DNA from: Polytrichum commune
Lineage: Eukaryota > Streptophyta > Polytrichopsida > Polytrichales > Polytrichaceae
DNA: 64,000 bases
Direction: 5' to 3'
Assembly: GCA_950295325.1 (NCBI GenBank)
Contig: OX485808.1
Coordinates: 8,620,501 to 8,684,500 of the forward strand
This document shows positions 1 through 18,049 of this stretch, piece after piece (the first letter of the stretch is position 1; each line of letters starts with the position of its first letter). The notes beneath the pieces were generated by a model that made no database searches, was not told where the DNA came from, and saw only the letters and a program-made list of their open reading frames with translations. The position numbers and the translations under genes are program-made.

Positions 1-600
1 CGTCTCTTTGGCCACAAAACCCATATCATATCGGTCAGCTAGGGCACCAGAGATGCTATCTTGACCTGCCTAGGCTCTATTTTGTGACAAGTAGCGCTCT
101 TGACGTGTCATCTTCACATCAACTAACTTCAGGTGGTTAATTGAGGAAATCATCACGTCGGGTAGCAATGAACGATCCTTTTGCCAGAACACCCATATTA
201 TGGTGCAGCTGGGATACCAGAAATGCTATCTTGGCGTTCCTGGGCAATGTTTTGTGTCAAGTAGTGCGTGCTATTGTGTCATCTTCCAATCTACCAACTT
301 CAAGTGACGATGTGGAAGTAATCAGTTTCGGTAGCAAGAGATCATCTCTTTGCTAGAAAACCCAGAAAATCTTGGGTTCAGATTGAGTTATGGGAGTGAT
401 TCGCATGCAGCTCGGGCACCGGAATTGCTGTCTTGACGTTTCTGGCAATGTTTTCTTTGTGTCAAGTGGTGGTGCCATTGTGTCATCTCCTCATCACTCA
501 ACTAACGGTGATTATGTGGGAGACTCATCAGTTTGGGTGCAATGGATCATCTCTTTTGCCAGAAAAACTTATAGGGGTTGGCAAGAACCTAACATCTCTG
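1..600. repeat. Degenerate tandem repeat upstream of the subtilase
   Basis: Three diverged head-to-tail copies of a unit of roughly 120-230 bp can be lined up by eye, near 1-125, 126-345 and 370-590. Shared blocks include a 'ccagaacacccat' type segment, 'gctatcttg', 'tgtcaagtagtg' and 'gtgtcatctt'. Short ORFs in all frames run through it, but none resembles a protein family and they arise from the repeat itself. From 600 to about 1100 I see no gene and no further repeat. Confidence 0.55.
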
Positions 601-1191
601 AACACCTCATCAGCTTGCAGACATACAAGAACTAATCACAATCATTTTCCTCGATCTTGCAGCTGCAGGGCAATTAGACACAGCGAGTACCAGTAGGAGC
701 AGCTGGTTCCAATAAGGTTGAAGTGTTGTAAAACACAAGCCAAGTTGTGCACTTAATCCGGTTGGGAGAAAAGGCATTTGGTGCAAGAAGAGCCTCTGCA
801 TTCAGCTGCAATATGTACTTTCAAGAAGTTATACAGTTTTGGACTTGGAATATCATTCATAGAACCTGGGTGGGCGTAGATATTGCTCACTCACTTCGCC
901 TTTGAGCTTTGTGTACTACTTCTCAGCTTGGATTAGTACCGTTAAAAGAACAGTGGCTGGCAGCACTTGTGATGTTAATAGTGGATGTGTAATAAGTGTG
1001 GGAGGAGCACTGAGAATTTGACCATCGTTGGTCGGTGGTAGTCACAACATCTGGATGAAGTGCTCAGCACTACATTGAGCTCCGGAAGCCAATCTTGAAA
1101 GCACTTTCTTTTCAAGTGCGAGCTAAATCAAGGACAGGAAAAAGAGGTCTTCTGACCCCCATGAGACACTGGGAAAGCATTGTCACTCCAA

Positions 1192-1218
1192 AGGTCAAGG
1201 GCACCATATCCTTGACCT
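1192..1218 (+). promoter_or_regulatory. Palindromic pair of W-boxes just upstream of the subtilase start
   Basis: AGGTCAAGG at 1192-1200 and CCTTGACCT at 1210-1218 form a perfect 9-bp inverted repeat with a 9-base spacer. It ends 47 bases before the subtilase ATG. Each arm contains the W-box core TTGACC, which in plants is bound by WRKY transcription factors. I cannot tell whether the pair lies in the promoter or in the 5' untranslated region. No convincing TATA box was identified nearby. Direct evidence is the palindrome; WRKY control is inference. Confidence 0.4.
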
Positions 1219-1265
1219 AAGTGATAAAATTCCGGAGCCGGTAACTTTTCTATACTCCAGCAGCA

Positions 1266-4200
1266 ATGGGCTTCAGATGTGCCTTTCTTTGGGCTTGCAC
1301 CTTTTTTGCAGTCACAGCAGCTCAGACCACCCAAGCACAACTCTCTGTGAGCTCCAGGAGCTACATCATTCAGATGTCCAAGGAAACCATGCCCTCCATC
1401 TTCACAACCAGCCATGGATGGTACTCCTCGGTTTTGCAATCTGCGAAAGCGCAGTCGCGTCAAGGGTTGAAAGTATCGACATATGCGGAGGTTTCCACTC
1501 CATGGACCCAAGGTCCCCTCCATCTTTACCAAACTGTGTTCCATGGATTCTCCGCCGTGCTGACGGAGGAGCAAGCGCGCGTAATGGAGGGAATGCCTGG
1601 AGTGATGGGTCTTTTCGCGGACTCTCCGAAGCAGCTGCACACAACTCACACGCCTGAGTTTTTGGGGTTGAACGCATCTCAGGGGTTGTGGCCCGATAGT
1701 GGCTTTGGGGAGGATGTGATTGTTGCTGTTCTGGATACTGGAATCTGGCCCGAGAGCTTTAGTTTTGCAGACCATAGCGTCGGCCCCGTGCCTGCTAAGT
1801 GGAAAGGGATCTGTGAGCTTGGCATTGGATTCAACGCAACCTCGTGCAACAGGAAGTTAATTGGAGCAAGGTGAATTCTCCTCTTCTGTATGTCAAAAGA
1901 AGAGAAAAGAATGTGATCATTTTGGTGCTTGTTGACATAAGAATTAAGAAACCTCTGAGCAGATCTCTGAGCAGATCTCTGTACAGTTGCAATTGGTGGT
2001 AGCAGCCAAATCACATCGTGGTTTAATTTTCTCCATGTACGTCTGATTTCTTGTTGGTGAGTCTTGAATGATGAAAGACTAATTCTGCACTAATCAAGGA
2101 AGACTCAAGACCCCGTTAGTAGGTTAATGTTCTCTAGGAATAAACGACTGTCTCAACATTTCATCCTATATTTCACAGCCCGCAACTGCCAACAGGACTG
2201 TGGGGTATTCATGTGAATTCGAGTCTTTAGGTATTTTCTACACAGATGCATAGTAACTGTAGTTCTCCTAAACATCTCAATTCAGCTTCAAAGTAGAGGC
2301 ACTACTGATCTGAACTGTAGAATCAACTTATACTGTAGATCTTGCTGTTCGTTGCAGCCTAGATCCATTTTCCGTGTCAAAATTCAATGCAACTTGCTAG
2401 CCCTCCATTAAATTTCTGATGTCTGCCATCCTGATTGGTATCTTGATTAGCAGCTGCAGGTGAGATATAGTATGCAAGGCAAAACCATGATGTCAAACCA
2501 TTGATGTAGTTAAGGTGAAATTGCCAAATAATGATCGAATCTGATGTGATTGTCCATGTCTAATTGGTGTGATTCCCAATTTCTGAAGTCAAATGTTTGC
2601 TCCATGCACAATTGTTTCAGGTCCTTTTCAAAGGGATATGAAGCAATGACGGGGCCCATAAACGAGACAGTGGAGCTGCGATCGGCACGAGATTCGGATG
2701 GCCACGGCACCCACACAGCTTCCACGGCGGCAGGGCACTTTGCCTACAAGGCTAGCCTACTGGGCTATGCGGAAGGAATAGCCCGCGGAATGGCTCCCAG
2801 AGCACGCATCGCAGCCTACAAAGTGTGCTGGACACAGGGATGTTTTGATTCCGACATCCTTGCTGCGTTCGACCAAGCCATCATGGACAACGTAGATGTC
2901 ATTTCCCTCTCTGTGGGAGGGGGTGTGGTCCCATACTACCTCGACAGCATCGCCATTGGTGCGTTTGCTGCAATGAAAAAAGGGATTTTCGTTGCGAGTT
3001 CTGCAGGAAATGCCGGCCCAGGCCCCCTCACGGTTGCGAATGTGGCACCATGGATTACCACTGTTGGCGCGACGACCCTTGACCGTGATTTCCCAGCGGA
3101 CGTAGTCCTCGACAGTGGAGCTACCATCAAGGGGGTGTCGCTCTACAGTGGAAAAGGCCTCGGAACGGTACCTTACCCTTTAATCTTCTCGGGTGATGCA
3201 GGTTTTAAAGGAAACGGAACTGATACTTACAGCTCCAGCCTCTGCCTGGCTGGATCCCTGGACCCTGCCCTTGTGAAGGGGAAGATAGTCCTTTGCGAAC
3301 GGGGCAACAACCCCCGTGTTGCAAAGGGCGCTGTTGTTCTTGCTGCTGGAGGGGTTGGGATGATCCTGGCCAACACGGCAACTGATGGAGAGGGGCTAAT
3401 TGCTGACAGCCATGTCCTCCCTGCCACTGCAGTGGGCGCCACCGAGGGGGAGACTATTAAAGCTCACATTACAGCGTCGAAAGCCCCTACAGCTGTCATA
3501 AACTTCCAAGGAACACAGTTCGACACCCGGGCGTACCCTGTTGTTGCATCATTTTCAGCACGAGGACCTAACCCTGAGAATCCTGAAATTTTGAAGCCTG
3601 ATTTATTAGGTCCTGGGGTGAACATCCTTGCTGCCTGGACGAATGATGTGGGGCCAACTGGGTTACCCCTTGACGAACGGAGGGTGAGGTTTAACATAAT
3701 CTCTGGGACTTCCATGTCTTGTCCACATGTCAGTGGGCTGGGAGCATTACTGAAAGGGGCACACCCCAAGTGGAGTCCCGCTGCTATTAAATCCGCACTC
3801 ATGACGACGGCATCGATTTTTGACAACAAGGGTAACGTTATGTTTGACGAAGCGACTGGAAACATGTCGTCGCCCTTTGATTTTGGTGCGGGGCATGTGC
3901 AACCTGCTAAAGCACTTGACCCAGGATTGATTTACGATCTCGGTGCGCAAGACTATGTGAACTTTCTTTGTGGGTTAAATTATTCTGTGAAGGCGATCCA
4001 AGCCATCAGCCATGACTTGAGCACATGTCCTACAGGCTCACTAATTCCAAAACTGCAAGATCTGAACTACCCAACACTATCGACGGTTTTTGACCAATCC
4101 GTATCAAAAGTCCTCACCACAACGTTAAAGAGAACAGTGACGAATGTTGGACCTGCAAAATCGACCTACACAGCCACTGTGGTGGCACCACGAGGTGTGA

Positions 4201-4394
4201 CCATTAATGTCAAACCCGCAACCTTGACATTCAATACTGTGAATGAAAAACAATCTTTCACCGTGGACATCACTACTTCACCTGCAGGTCTTCTGCCAGG
4301 TGAATCGTTGACGGTTTTTGGGTTCTTGACATGGTCTGATGACACCCGATTAGTACAAAGTCCTATAGCAATCACAAGAGCAGAGGCTTATTGA
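1266..4394 (+). CDS. Secreted subtilisin-like serine protease (subtilase, S8)
   Basis: This is a plant subtilase preproprotein, an endoprotease expected in the secretory pathway and cell wall. The model has two exons, 1266-1870 and 2621-4394, split by a GT-AG intron of 750 bases in phase 2, giving 792 residues, the usual family length. In order there are: a signal peptide (about 1-24); an inhibitor I9 prodomain (about 33-125); the S8 domain with catalytic Asp157 in VLDTG, His230 in DGHGTH, oxyanion Asn332 in SAGNAGP and Ser566 in GTSMSCPH; a protease-associated insertion (about 385-480); and a C-terminal fibronectin-III-like domain (about 700-785, with TVTNVG). All catalytic residues are intact, so it should be active. 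The start is the first ATG that precedes the hydrophobic leader. The exact subfamily and substrate cannot be read from sequence. Confidence 0.93.
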
Positions 4395-6500
4395 TGAGCT
4401 AGGTCCAACACTTTTTATAAATGTTTACATAAGACTCATTATTACGTTGTTTTTGACATCCCGGCTGGCCAGTGCTGTCATTGAAGTCCGTAAAGGAGAC
4501 TCGGATAGATAGGACACCCCCAACATAGAGTAAGAGGGAGAGGGAGATAGGTTTATGATGGGAGGTGTATGTCCAGGGGGGCATGTTCATGAGGTCATAT
4601 TCAAAGAGATCAACAGGTAGTGTGTACACTAGTATTGATGAATAGTCTAGGAATCAAGAAAAGGAATTTGTCTTAGTATTTGAGACAAAGTATGGGGGAT
4701 AGTGCTGCCAATGCAACACTCTTCTGACTTTGTTCATCAACTTTGGAAATCCTACGTTTTAACACTATGTGTTGCTGCTTTGTGTTTGATGCACCATCCA
4801 CTAGGAGGCCAAATTGCAAATGTATTTGGGGTTGTGCTACCACATTAATCCGTATCTTACAAATACTCTGCATATAGGAAGTTCACATGTTAAAAAAAAA
4901 AAAAACAGAATTAAGGCATGGATCACTAGAAGGTTAGTTCCCTGTAGTTTGATGGGATTCATGGCAGGTTATCTATTATGTAAACACATACTTGATGTTC
5001 ATTCCATCTGTGCTCGTTTACAACTGTACAACTGTGAAGTTTATAACAAGGTGCATGTCAATAGTGGCATATCTATAACATTGTGTTAAGCTGGATTGTC
5101 GACACCATTTATTTCAATAGTTCAACCTCTCCTACATCTATTGCCCTTTCATGCTAATCTTAATATACCTTCCACCATTGTGATGTAAGTTGCTAGATGA
5201 ACAATGAATATAAGTGCTTTTAGATATATTAGGAACACTAACTTCCGACTTTCCAAGGAAGAACCCTCTCCAATTTGATAATCAAGGATTTGAGGACAAT
5301 ATATTTGAAACTGGTTGCACTTTTGGACACATGTGGAAAAAAGCTCTCTAGAATTGAAATTTCTCTTGTTTTGGAATGGAGAGTCACATGCGTTCCCTAA
5401 AATTTTTAGAGAGTGTCTCTTGTTGAAAGTGGGAATTGTTCCCTCAAATGGGGACATGAGATGAAAGTTTAGTGCAAGTACATGTTCTACAACATCTCTT
5501 ATTGAATGTGATTCCTCAATCTGAACTTTTGTCTCATAACATGAACATCCCGCACGTTCATGTTATGAGACAAAAGTTTAGATTGAGGAATCACATTCAA
5601 TAAGAGATGTTGTAGAGCATGTACTTGCACTAAACTTATACATCATATCTGAAGAGCTCACTACTTCGTACTTGATATGTACAAAGGTGAATGGATATTC
5701 TTTGAGCTTGTCGAACAGTAGATGGATTCATGAACCCATTTCAAATGTCCTCTTTGATTTATTGCAGGCAACCACAATTCTCAGGGACAACCTCTTGAGG
5801 TTGATATAGGTATTTGCATAGAAATGGCCGACAATTTGAAGACATAGTCCAGTCATAAGTGTTTTCATGGTGTTTGTACTTTAATCCTAACCTAACCACA
5901 CACCAATCAAATATAGGTGTCTAATTAAGAATAGTAGCCAAAAAAAACCTATATACCTTACAACAAACTGCTCTTCAAATTTCCCTTGAGTTAAACTCAA
6001 GATTTCCCACAATTTCCATATATATGTTGAATTGGCAGAAGTATTTGATTAAGCACTACAAACCTTAGTCAAGCTTTATTGAATGGCATTTATTCAATTG
6101 AAAAATGACTTGGACTTTCCAGTGCCCCAAAATTATTGTATACAAACATTCATAAATCGCACTTACTGTAAATGACTTTATGTTATATTTACACAAATTA
6201 TCTTTCTGTTGATGTCATGCAACAGGGGCGCAAATAGGTTCATAGCCCCAACTAAAACCTTTGGCCCTGCTTCCACCCCCTCCATGAATAGAAATATATC
6301 CAGATCATCCAAAACACCTTGCGAATTGCTGAAGAAACCCAGACCAAGACTCTGTAGATAAGGTGAAATGTACAAATTATCTTTTGAACAGGACATTTAC
6401 ACATACTCAAGGAGGAAGCATTGGCAACTCCTGATCCCTACAGGAACCTGCCAATCCTGAAAATTACCAGAATACGCAAACAAGTTATCACCAGGTGCAT
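4395..6500. other. Intergenic region between convergent subtilase and MDHAR genes
   Basis: AT-rich sequence that should contain the 3' untranslated regions of the two convergent genes. It holds a long hairpin at 5465-5637 (separate entry) and a fragment of the TA-flanked miniature element near 5870-5945. The small ORFs show no recognisable domain. Confidence 0.6.
5465..5637. repeat. Near-perfect inverted repeat (82-bp arms, 9-bp spacer)
   Basis: The left arm at 5465-5546 is the reverse complement of the right arm at 5556-5637. I find two mismatches by eye, and the loop is ATCCCGCAC. Transcription of either strand would give a very stable foldback of about 173 nucleotides. The low divergence indicates a recent inverted duplication or a conserved hairpin. 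It contains no ORF. It could be a young foldback element or a hairpin small-RNA precursor. Confidence 0.9.
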
Positions 6501-11745
<5,245 letters not shown>

Positions 11746-13865
11746 TTAGACACTCGCCTTGACCTACCTCCACAAAGGCAATCCATGAGACACAGGTCAA
11801 TACCAGATGGCAATGATTCCAAAACCTACAACAATAAGTCCCTAACCCTTGAGTTTTGCACTATCTATATCCAAGACTGCACACTGAACAGAATTAAGGG
11901 TGGCAGAATCTAGGCAAATACTACAAAGACCAAAAAACTCTTTCATGATACAATAAATTAAAATAAAGAATGGCATTTACTCATATCGGCTGTAAAATTG
12001 AATTTGCACAATCAAAACATGTGACAGCAACTATTAAGCTCATCGGATATGCTGCCCACTGATGTAAGATTTTCACACACATGATTCAGAGCAGATCTTA
12101 CAGGTACATTACTTAGTAATGCCTATTGAGAAATTTAATATGTTAAACTAGCCTCAGTACAAAGCAAAGCATCAGGAAACAGAGGATCACACATGCGAAA
12201 TGTAAGACTAACACCTTCAGGGATTCCAATGTGAGATGAGGGTTTTCAAAATGGGAGCATCAGAAGCTGAGAAAAAAAAACCATCTCATATTGGTTATCA
12301 GTTCATTTAAGGTAGACATGCCTAAATTGAACACAACAATAATATGGACACCTATATTTGAGTGGTCCTGTAAATCTAAGAACTGGCACCAAAAGGCATC
12401 ACATGTTTATAAATGATTGGACTACATGATCAATATATGCTAACCATTCTAGGCTCAATAGTCAACACGATTGGGGGAACCTATATGGCCACTTGATGAG
12501 CACAAGAATCTTCAGTGTGGTAAGATATTCATATGAGCTCCAAGAATTATGAGGCAAATTGCTATGGGTGCAATTTGAATTCACTAATCATCTTGCACTG
12601 GTTGCGTTCACATGCTTAAGTGTCCATCTAAGGCCCGTCTATCTTAAGCATGTGAACACGGAGGGGTACACAACTTGCAGATGAACTTGCAGTGACATGA
12701 GATGTGGACACGCCACTTGTTGTGTTGTAGGTGAAACTTGAACAAACATGTGGATAGTTTACCCATGGCCGTGTGAGTAAATTAGGGGAAATGACTCCCA
12801 AGAAATTTAGTCACTTCAACAACAATTAGTTATTGCAAAATGATATCAAGAACAGTAGGCGGCTGCCAAGTAGGCTCATCACCACAATACATTGATGTTT
12901 AGGACATGAAAGTGGTTATGGACACACATATGAGAGAAGAACCTTCTTCATGAGGATTCACACATTTGTACTTGAAAGCCATGTCATTGATGACGTGGAT
13001 TCCCATGGTTTAATTGGTTTTATTTTTCATTGGCTAAATCCTTTCGGGCATGCGAGAGGGGTACTATGTAGTGCTCATGGCTCAAGATTCGATAAAGGAA
13101 CCCAATTCCAACCACTAGGAGCTCTCTACCAAGTCAAGCTGCCAGCTGTAGAAGAAAAACAATCAAACAGTCTCAAACTTCACTTAAATGATACAAGAGG
13201 CCAACGTTTGCGACTTGATGATGAAAATGGTCAAAAAAGTAATGTCGATCGGAAAGCAGAAAATCTACATTATGCAAGATCACAAAACACCCTTATGACA
13301 AATAGACTAAAACTCGGCAAGAATTCGGCCACTACTCAGTCCGAGCGAGAGGACCTCAATCTTATACCCCCAAAACCCAAAACCAAAGATAAACGGTTCC
13401 CACCACACAACCTCAAACACCATCTCCGTAGACAAAACACATTTCCACTCACTCTTGCCTTGGCAACACATACACTTGGTGTCACTTGAAAGCTCAAATT
13501 TCTAGAAATTTCTGGAACTTTCTGAGCTCCCGAAACCTCCGATCCACAGCAACCTGGGTCGCAAAAACTTTAAAGAAAGCAAGGAACACATCAAAAACGG
13601 CGTGGAAGATCGGGATTGAAAGCAAACCTGAATGGAATGCTGAGAATGTTGTGTTGTGCGATGCGGAAACGAAATCTGGCGTGCGATTAGGAATGGGAGG
13701 AATTGTGCGAGCGCGAGGCGCTTTTGGAAGTGAAAAAGGACAGGGGTGTTGACGGGAGGTGACGTGGGCCTCGGAGGGCCGTGCCTCAGAAGCTCGCCGC
13801 GAAGGTTCGAATCCTGCCATGACTGCTCACCTCCGGCACTTTTTCCCCTACAAAGAGAACACAAC
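11746..13865. other. Upstream region of MDHAR, no gene recognised
   Basis: Contains the 12310-12644 miniature element. It also holds a locally less AT-rich stretch at about 13490-13830 that could include the distal promoter or a first untranslated exon of the minus-strand MDHAR transcript. A 179-residue open frame at 12950-13489 (+) has no recognisable domain. A tRNA-like 3' half near 13757-13830 lacks a matching 5' half. Confidence 0.4.
12310..12644 (-). mobile_element. TA-flanked miniature element (family 1), well-preserved ends
   Basis: The left end AGGTAGACATGCC and the right end GGCCCGTCTATCT form an imperfect terminal inverted repeat. The dinucleotide TA flanks both ends (12308-12309 and 12645-12646), consistent with a 2-bp target duplication. 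At 335 bp it is one of the cleanest copies for defining the family. A 15-bp perfect inverted repeat (12606-12620 with 12643-12657) overlaps its right end. Confidence 0.75.
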
Positions 13866-14226
13866 CAACTCTAGGGCTACAGTAGATGGGTCTTAAATGG
13901 TTACTTTTTCCAGCTAGCCCACTTCTCCTAGGATATGAATCACAAGATAGTTATCAAAATCCAAATTGAGGCCTTAGCCACTTTCCTCATGATTTTCGGA
14001 GCTCATATGAATATCTTATTCAATGTCAAAGTGAGGATTGTTGTGCTCACTAAATGGTCAAATAGGATCCTCCAATTAAATTGACTTATTAAACCTAGAT
14101 TGATATCACATTCTGAGCACACACTCCAGTCTTTTTGTTATATGTGCTTGGAACCACACCTAACCATATATCACTCATATATACGTGCCCGATTAAGACT
14201 GTTGAATCAGGCACGTCTATCTTACC
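13866..14226 (+). mobile_element. TA-flanked miniature element (family 1)
   Basis: Begins near AGTAGATGGGTCTTAAATGG and ends GGCACGTCTATCT followed by TA. It shares the family's internal blocks (CTAGCCCACTTCTCCTAGG, GAGCTCATATGAATATCTTA, TTCTGAGCACAC). It is in the opposite orientation to the copy at 12310. Confidence 0.7.
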
Positions 14227-16539
14227 TACCTGGAATATTGGACACTTCAAGTGTGGAAACATCTTAAATTTCCACGTAGGAGTTTGGAGAGTCCTAACCA
14301 ATGTGATAACGGTGTATGGAATATTGTTTCTAAGAAATTTTGTAATAGCGTTAAGCAAAAGGGAAGCTTACTCTTCCTCCTTAAAGGGAACCAAGGTTTG
14401 GGCAGTAGGTTCGACCTTCATCTTGAGGCGAATGGTGGATGGTCACGTCTGTTTTCACCCATTTATAGCATTATTAGTTGAGGCAAGGTAGGGTGCAAAC
14501 CAATGTTATGTTGTTTTGTGTCAAATTACGTAGTTGGTTGCCATATGCAGCTCGTTAATCCCTAAAGGTCTATGAGGACATGAGGGTAAAATAATCTTTA
14601 AGATGTGCTATAAAATAATAATAAATAAAATCTAAATGTTTCTTGAGCATTGTTACAAAAGAGAAGTTGTGAGGCAACATCAAAGGATCCCATCCATATG
14701 GTAATATACACACAAAAAAATCAGTTTTTTTAGAATGAATTTAGAAGTGATTTAGTTTGAAAATTAATGATAATAAGAAATCTTATTATTTTGATGAGAA
14801 ACTTGATATGATTGGTTGAAATTATAGATATTATAAATCAGTGGAGAGTTGTAGGCATAATATGATCTTGAAGAGATCGAATTGTCTCCAGATGCACCCT
14901 TCAAAAAAAACATATGTCACGTGCATGTGTCACCTTCAATTTAATACCCTTATATATGATTTTTGGGCTGACAAGGAAAAGGGATAGGTATACACATGAA
15001 GCTATAGATAAGAAATAACCCCAACTTATAGCTAAATATATACCACACCAAAGTCAATAAAAATGTAATACCACACCATATGTATACAAAAAACAAAAAC
15101 TTTGTAAAAAATAAATTAGACCTCCAATATTTGTAGGCAAAAATACTTCATTATTGCTTGATGAAGTCATGAAAGACTCTTTCAATCATTGGATGTAACT
15201 CATATAGATTAGTTTCAACTTTGGATGTCATTATAGCCAGTGCAATTGCCATTTCAAGACTACCACGATGTGGTTAGACAAATCAAGTGTACACTGAGCC
15301 ACTTGACATTTAATACCAAAAAAAACCCTAGTTTCATATTTGAAGGTTAATTCATGAGGGCGATTAGATGTCTATATCCTAGTCACGTATTCGCTATCTT
15401 CCAACACATTTTATATACCCTATTCATGTATTTGTTATCTTCCGATACATTTTATGTACCCTTCCAATACACAAACTCTTGGTGGCTATTTAATGGCTTT
15501 GATGATTTGTTAAGTCTTCCTCTAGCTTTCTTGGCCTTCTCCACTATTGGGTTAGTGACAATTGCTTTAGCACATCCTAACCTTGGTGCATTGTCACTTT
15601 CCCTAACCCTTAAAAGTCTCGCCATAGGTTTTACAAAGAGAATACTGTTCTCCCTCTTTAGTATCACATGTTTGGGAAACACCCAAAAAGTCGTATTTTC
15701 AAGGTGTCGTCTTCTCATTAATATGACAAATGGCATAAAGTAATACGAACACATAAGTAATACGAACACATAAGTAGTATGAGCTTAAAAATATATATAT
15801 AAGGAGTTTAAGCAATATAGATGGTATGAAATAATAACTTATAACTTCAAACAAATACAAATCTTTTAAAAGAACTCTTGAAATAGGAGTCCAAAGATTT
15901 TTGGTGTTTCTTACCCAAGTTAGCAATTGTCATTTTATCTAAATTTCCTATTCACCTTTGAAAATTAATAATTCCATCAACACCAAAATATAAGAGTTCT
16001 CTAATAAGAAACTAAATAATAATGATGCATGACGTTTAGCATCAACATAGTGGTAATACTATATCACCAAAGTACAAGGCAACATTGTAGGCAGGAGGCC
16101 ACTCTAACCCTAACCATGTCCATTCTACATTAGTAACCCTAATTATCATCAAGTTCCCAATGATAAGTAAAGTTCCCAAGTAGTTCCCAAGTGAAAATGG
16201 ATGTATTTTAGATGTACATAACAAAGATGGAAAGAATTTTAGCATTAACTACCTCTTTAATATGACAAAACGGAGATTCTAAATGTCGCATTATAGAGTG
16301 TCGTATAAACGAGTGTCCTATTAACGAGGTTAGACTGTACCATAATTTACTCTAATCAAACCTATTCTTGCTTAATGTGAGATTCCCATTCAATTTTGGG
16401 ACTCGTGGATGACGGTGGGATAAGGTAAGGGGATTTTTTAAGCAAGATTTACGGAATGTAGAGGCCAAAGACGCAAAATGTCCTCATAGACTTTATAGGA
16501 GTCGAGGTGATTGGGCCTAAAACACACACTTATGGTCTC

Positions 16540-16562
16540 AAACCCTAAACCCTAAACCCTAC
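16540..16562. repeat. Interstitial telomere-like repeat
   Basis: Three tandem copies of CCCTAAA, the complement of the plant telomere unit TTTAGGG. Similar short runs occur at 23123-23151 and 59303-59326. They are too short to be a telomere and are common as interstitial motifs in plant DNA. Confidence 0.8.
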
Positions 16563-16737
16563 ACTTGGCTGCATTGTTGGATTCAACACTTTGAGGGCCA
16601 AAACAGAAATTCCGCTTGGGAATTGAAAGGGTCTTACCCAATGTGATCCAACGTGTGGGAAGTTCTTCCAAGAGAATATGTTTGTGATAATCTAGGTTGG
16701 CTATTGTGGTATGTAGAGTATGTAGCCTAAGGCATGT

Positions 16738-16980
16738 GGGCCGGCTTTGGATTCATGGCGTCTATGTGAACTCATCCATCATGGATGAAAGGACTCTAGT
16801 GAAAACAAGTCTTGTACAAGGTTAGGGGTTGCTTTATTCCAACATGACTCCTTCATACTAATTCATGATCTTTGATTTTATTTATGGAGTCAATTCATTG
16901 TAGTCTTTTACATGTTATAATATGATCCATTGTGTTCTCACCTTCGCAATAGATGAGTTTACGTCGATATCACAAATCCC
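16738..16980. repeat. Solo copy of the foldback unit arrayed at 41.5-42.1 kb
   Basis: Carries the end 'ggattcatggcgtctatgtg' followed by AACTCATCCATCATGGATGAA. About 200 bases on is the inverted end, GCAATAGATGAGTTTACG then TCGATATCACAAATCCC. Both ends match the units of the tandem array at 41520-42125, from which this copy has diverged. Confidence 0.6.
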
Positions 16981-18049
16981 TTGCCATGTGGGTTGGACCA
17001 CTAACATCTAGTCGTTTCGCCCAATCATCCTATGACCTTATACATGTGATTAGCACAAGATAATCATCAAGTCCAAATTAGGGTTGTAGCTAAAATTCCT
17101 TTCTAATATTAGAGAATTTCATTAATATCTCATTCATTTGGAATAAGCATGAAGATTTTCTTTCTTCTTAAATGAACATATTACCCCTCCCCAAAAGCCA
17201 CCCTTCCCCTTCCCTCTCCCCCCCCCTCCCATTTATGCTTACTAAACTCTAAACAACAAACGTTTCTTAGCACTATGTTCAATCTCATTTAAACACATGT
17301 TTTTTTTGGGGGGCGTTTGTTCTTAGATTCCACACTCAACGCAAATCCTCTCAAATGTTTGTGTCCGATTAAGACAAGTAACTGAATTAGGTCAACTTAT
17401 CTTAGGTGGCAAGCCCTACATTCCATTAGTTGTTCATCACATTAAACTCCGTAGGTTTTGACTTTGAATGATTTCATCACAACACTCGGAACATATTGTA
17501 TTCTAGCACTGAAAGCGATGAATGGAACATGTTTTAACGATGCCAAGGAAATTTTGTAGCAAATATGAAGTCCAACGGCACAACAACATGGACAACATTA
17601 TTCAATTGTTATCAACCGTTCCATTCTAAAAATATCAAAACAATGCTTCACCCGAGTTTTTCAAGCTTAATATACCAGTGTCGTGTTATGATGTGAGGAT
17701 AAACATAATATGATTCCCTACAAAATTTAACTTATTCCATGCCCCTCCACCCAACGTACAAACTCAACTGAATAATGTATCAATGATGATGTGGATGCCC
17801 ATAACATTCCTCAACCATGATGGCACCTTTATTTCTTTCTTTCTCTCCTTGGTTTTGGAGTCACCCTTCATCATCGTGAGTAGAAGAGAATTGTACCCTA
17901 CCCCCTTGAAAGGTGATCAATCCGTAGATGATCCCAAGAATGAAGGAGACTTCAAAGAGATATATTGACTTCAACACGAGCCTTGAGATGTCTTGAGAAT
18001 CTTGAGGTTTCGAGCAACCTTGGAATCCAACCTCGGGCCCATATGTGGA

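Larger units (their letters stand above)
14227..18049. other. AT-rich intergenic DNA with degraded repeats
   Basis: No gene recognised. It holds a two-copy tandem motif near 15384-15462, a 16-bp doublet at about 15740-15772, a telomere-like run at 16540-16562 and a diverged copy of the 257-bp foldback unit at about 16738-16980. Fragments of family 1 occur at about 16990-17120 and 17320-17410. The short ORFs here are not credible genes. Confidence 0.5.

Noticed and set aside
1128-1775. 215-residue minus-strand open frame
   Set aside because: Antisense shadow of the first subtilase exon; no domain of its own.
12950-13489. 179-residue plus-strand open frame upstream of MDHAR
   Set aside because: No recognisable domain and the composition looks like translated non-coding DNA. 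Left unannotated without transcript evidence.
13757-13830. tRNA-like 3' half with a perfect B-box (GGTTCGAATCC)
   Set aside because: No matching 5' acceptor strand, D-arm or anticodon arm could be found upstream, and the T-stem has a mismatch. At best a degraded tRNA or tRNA-derived fragment.
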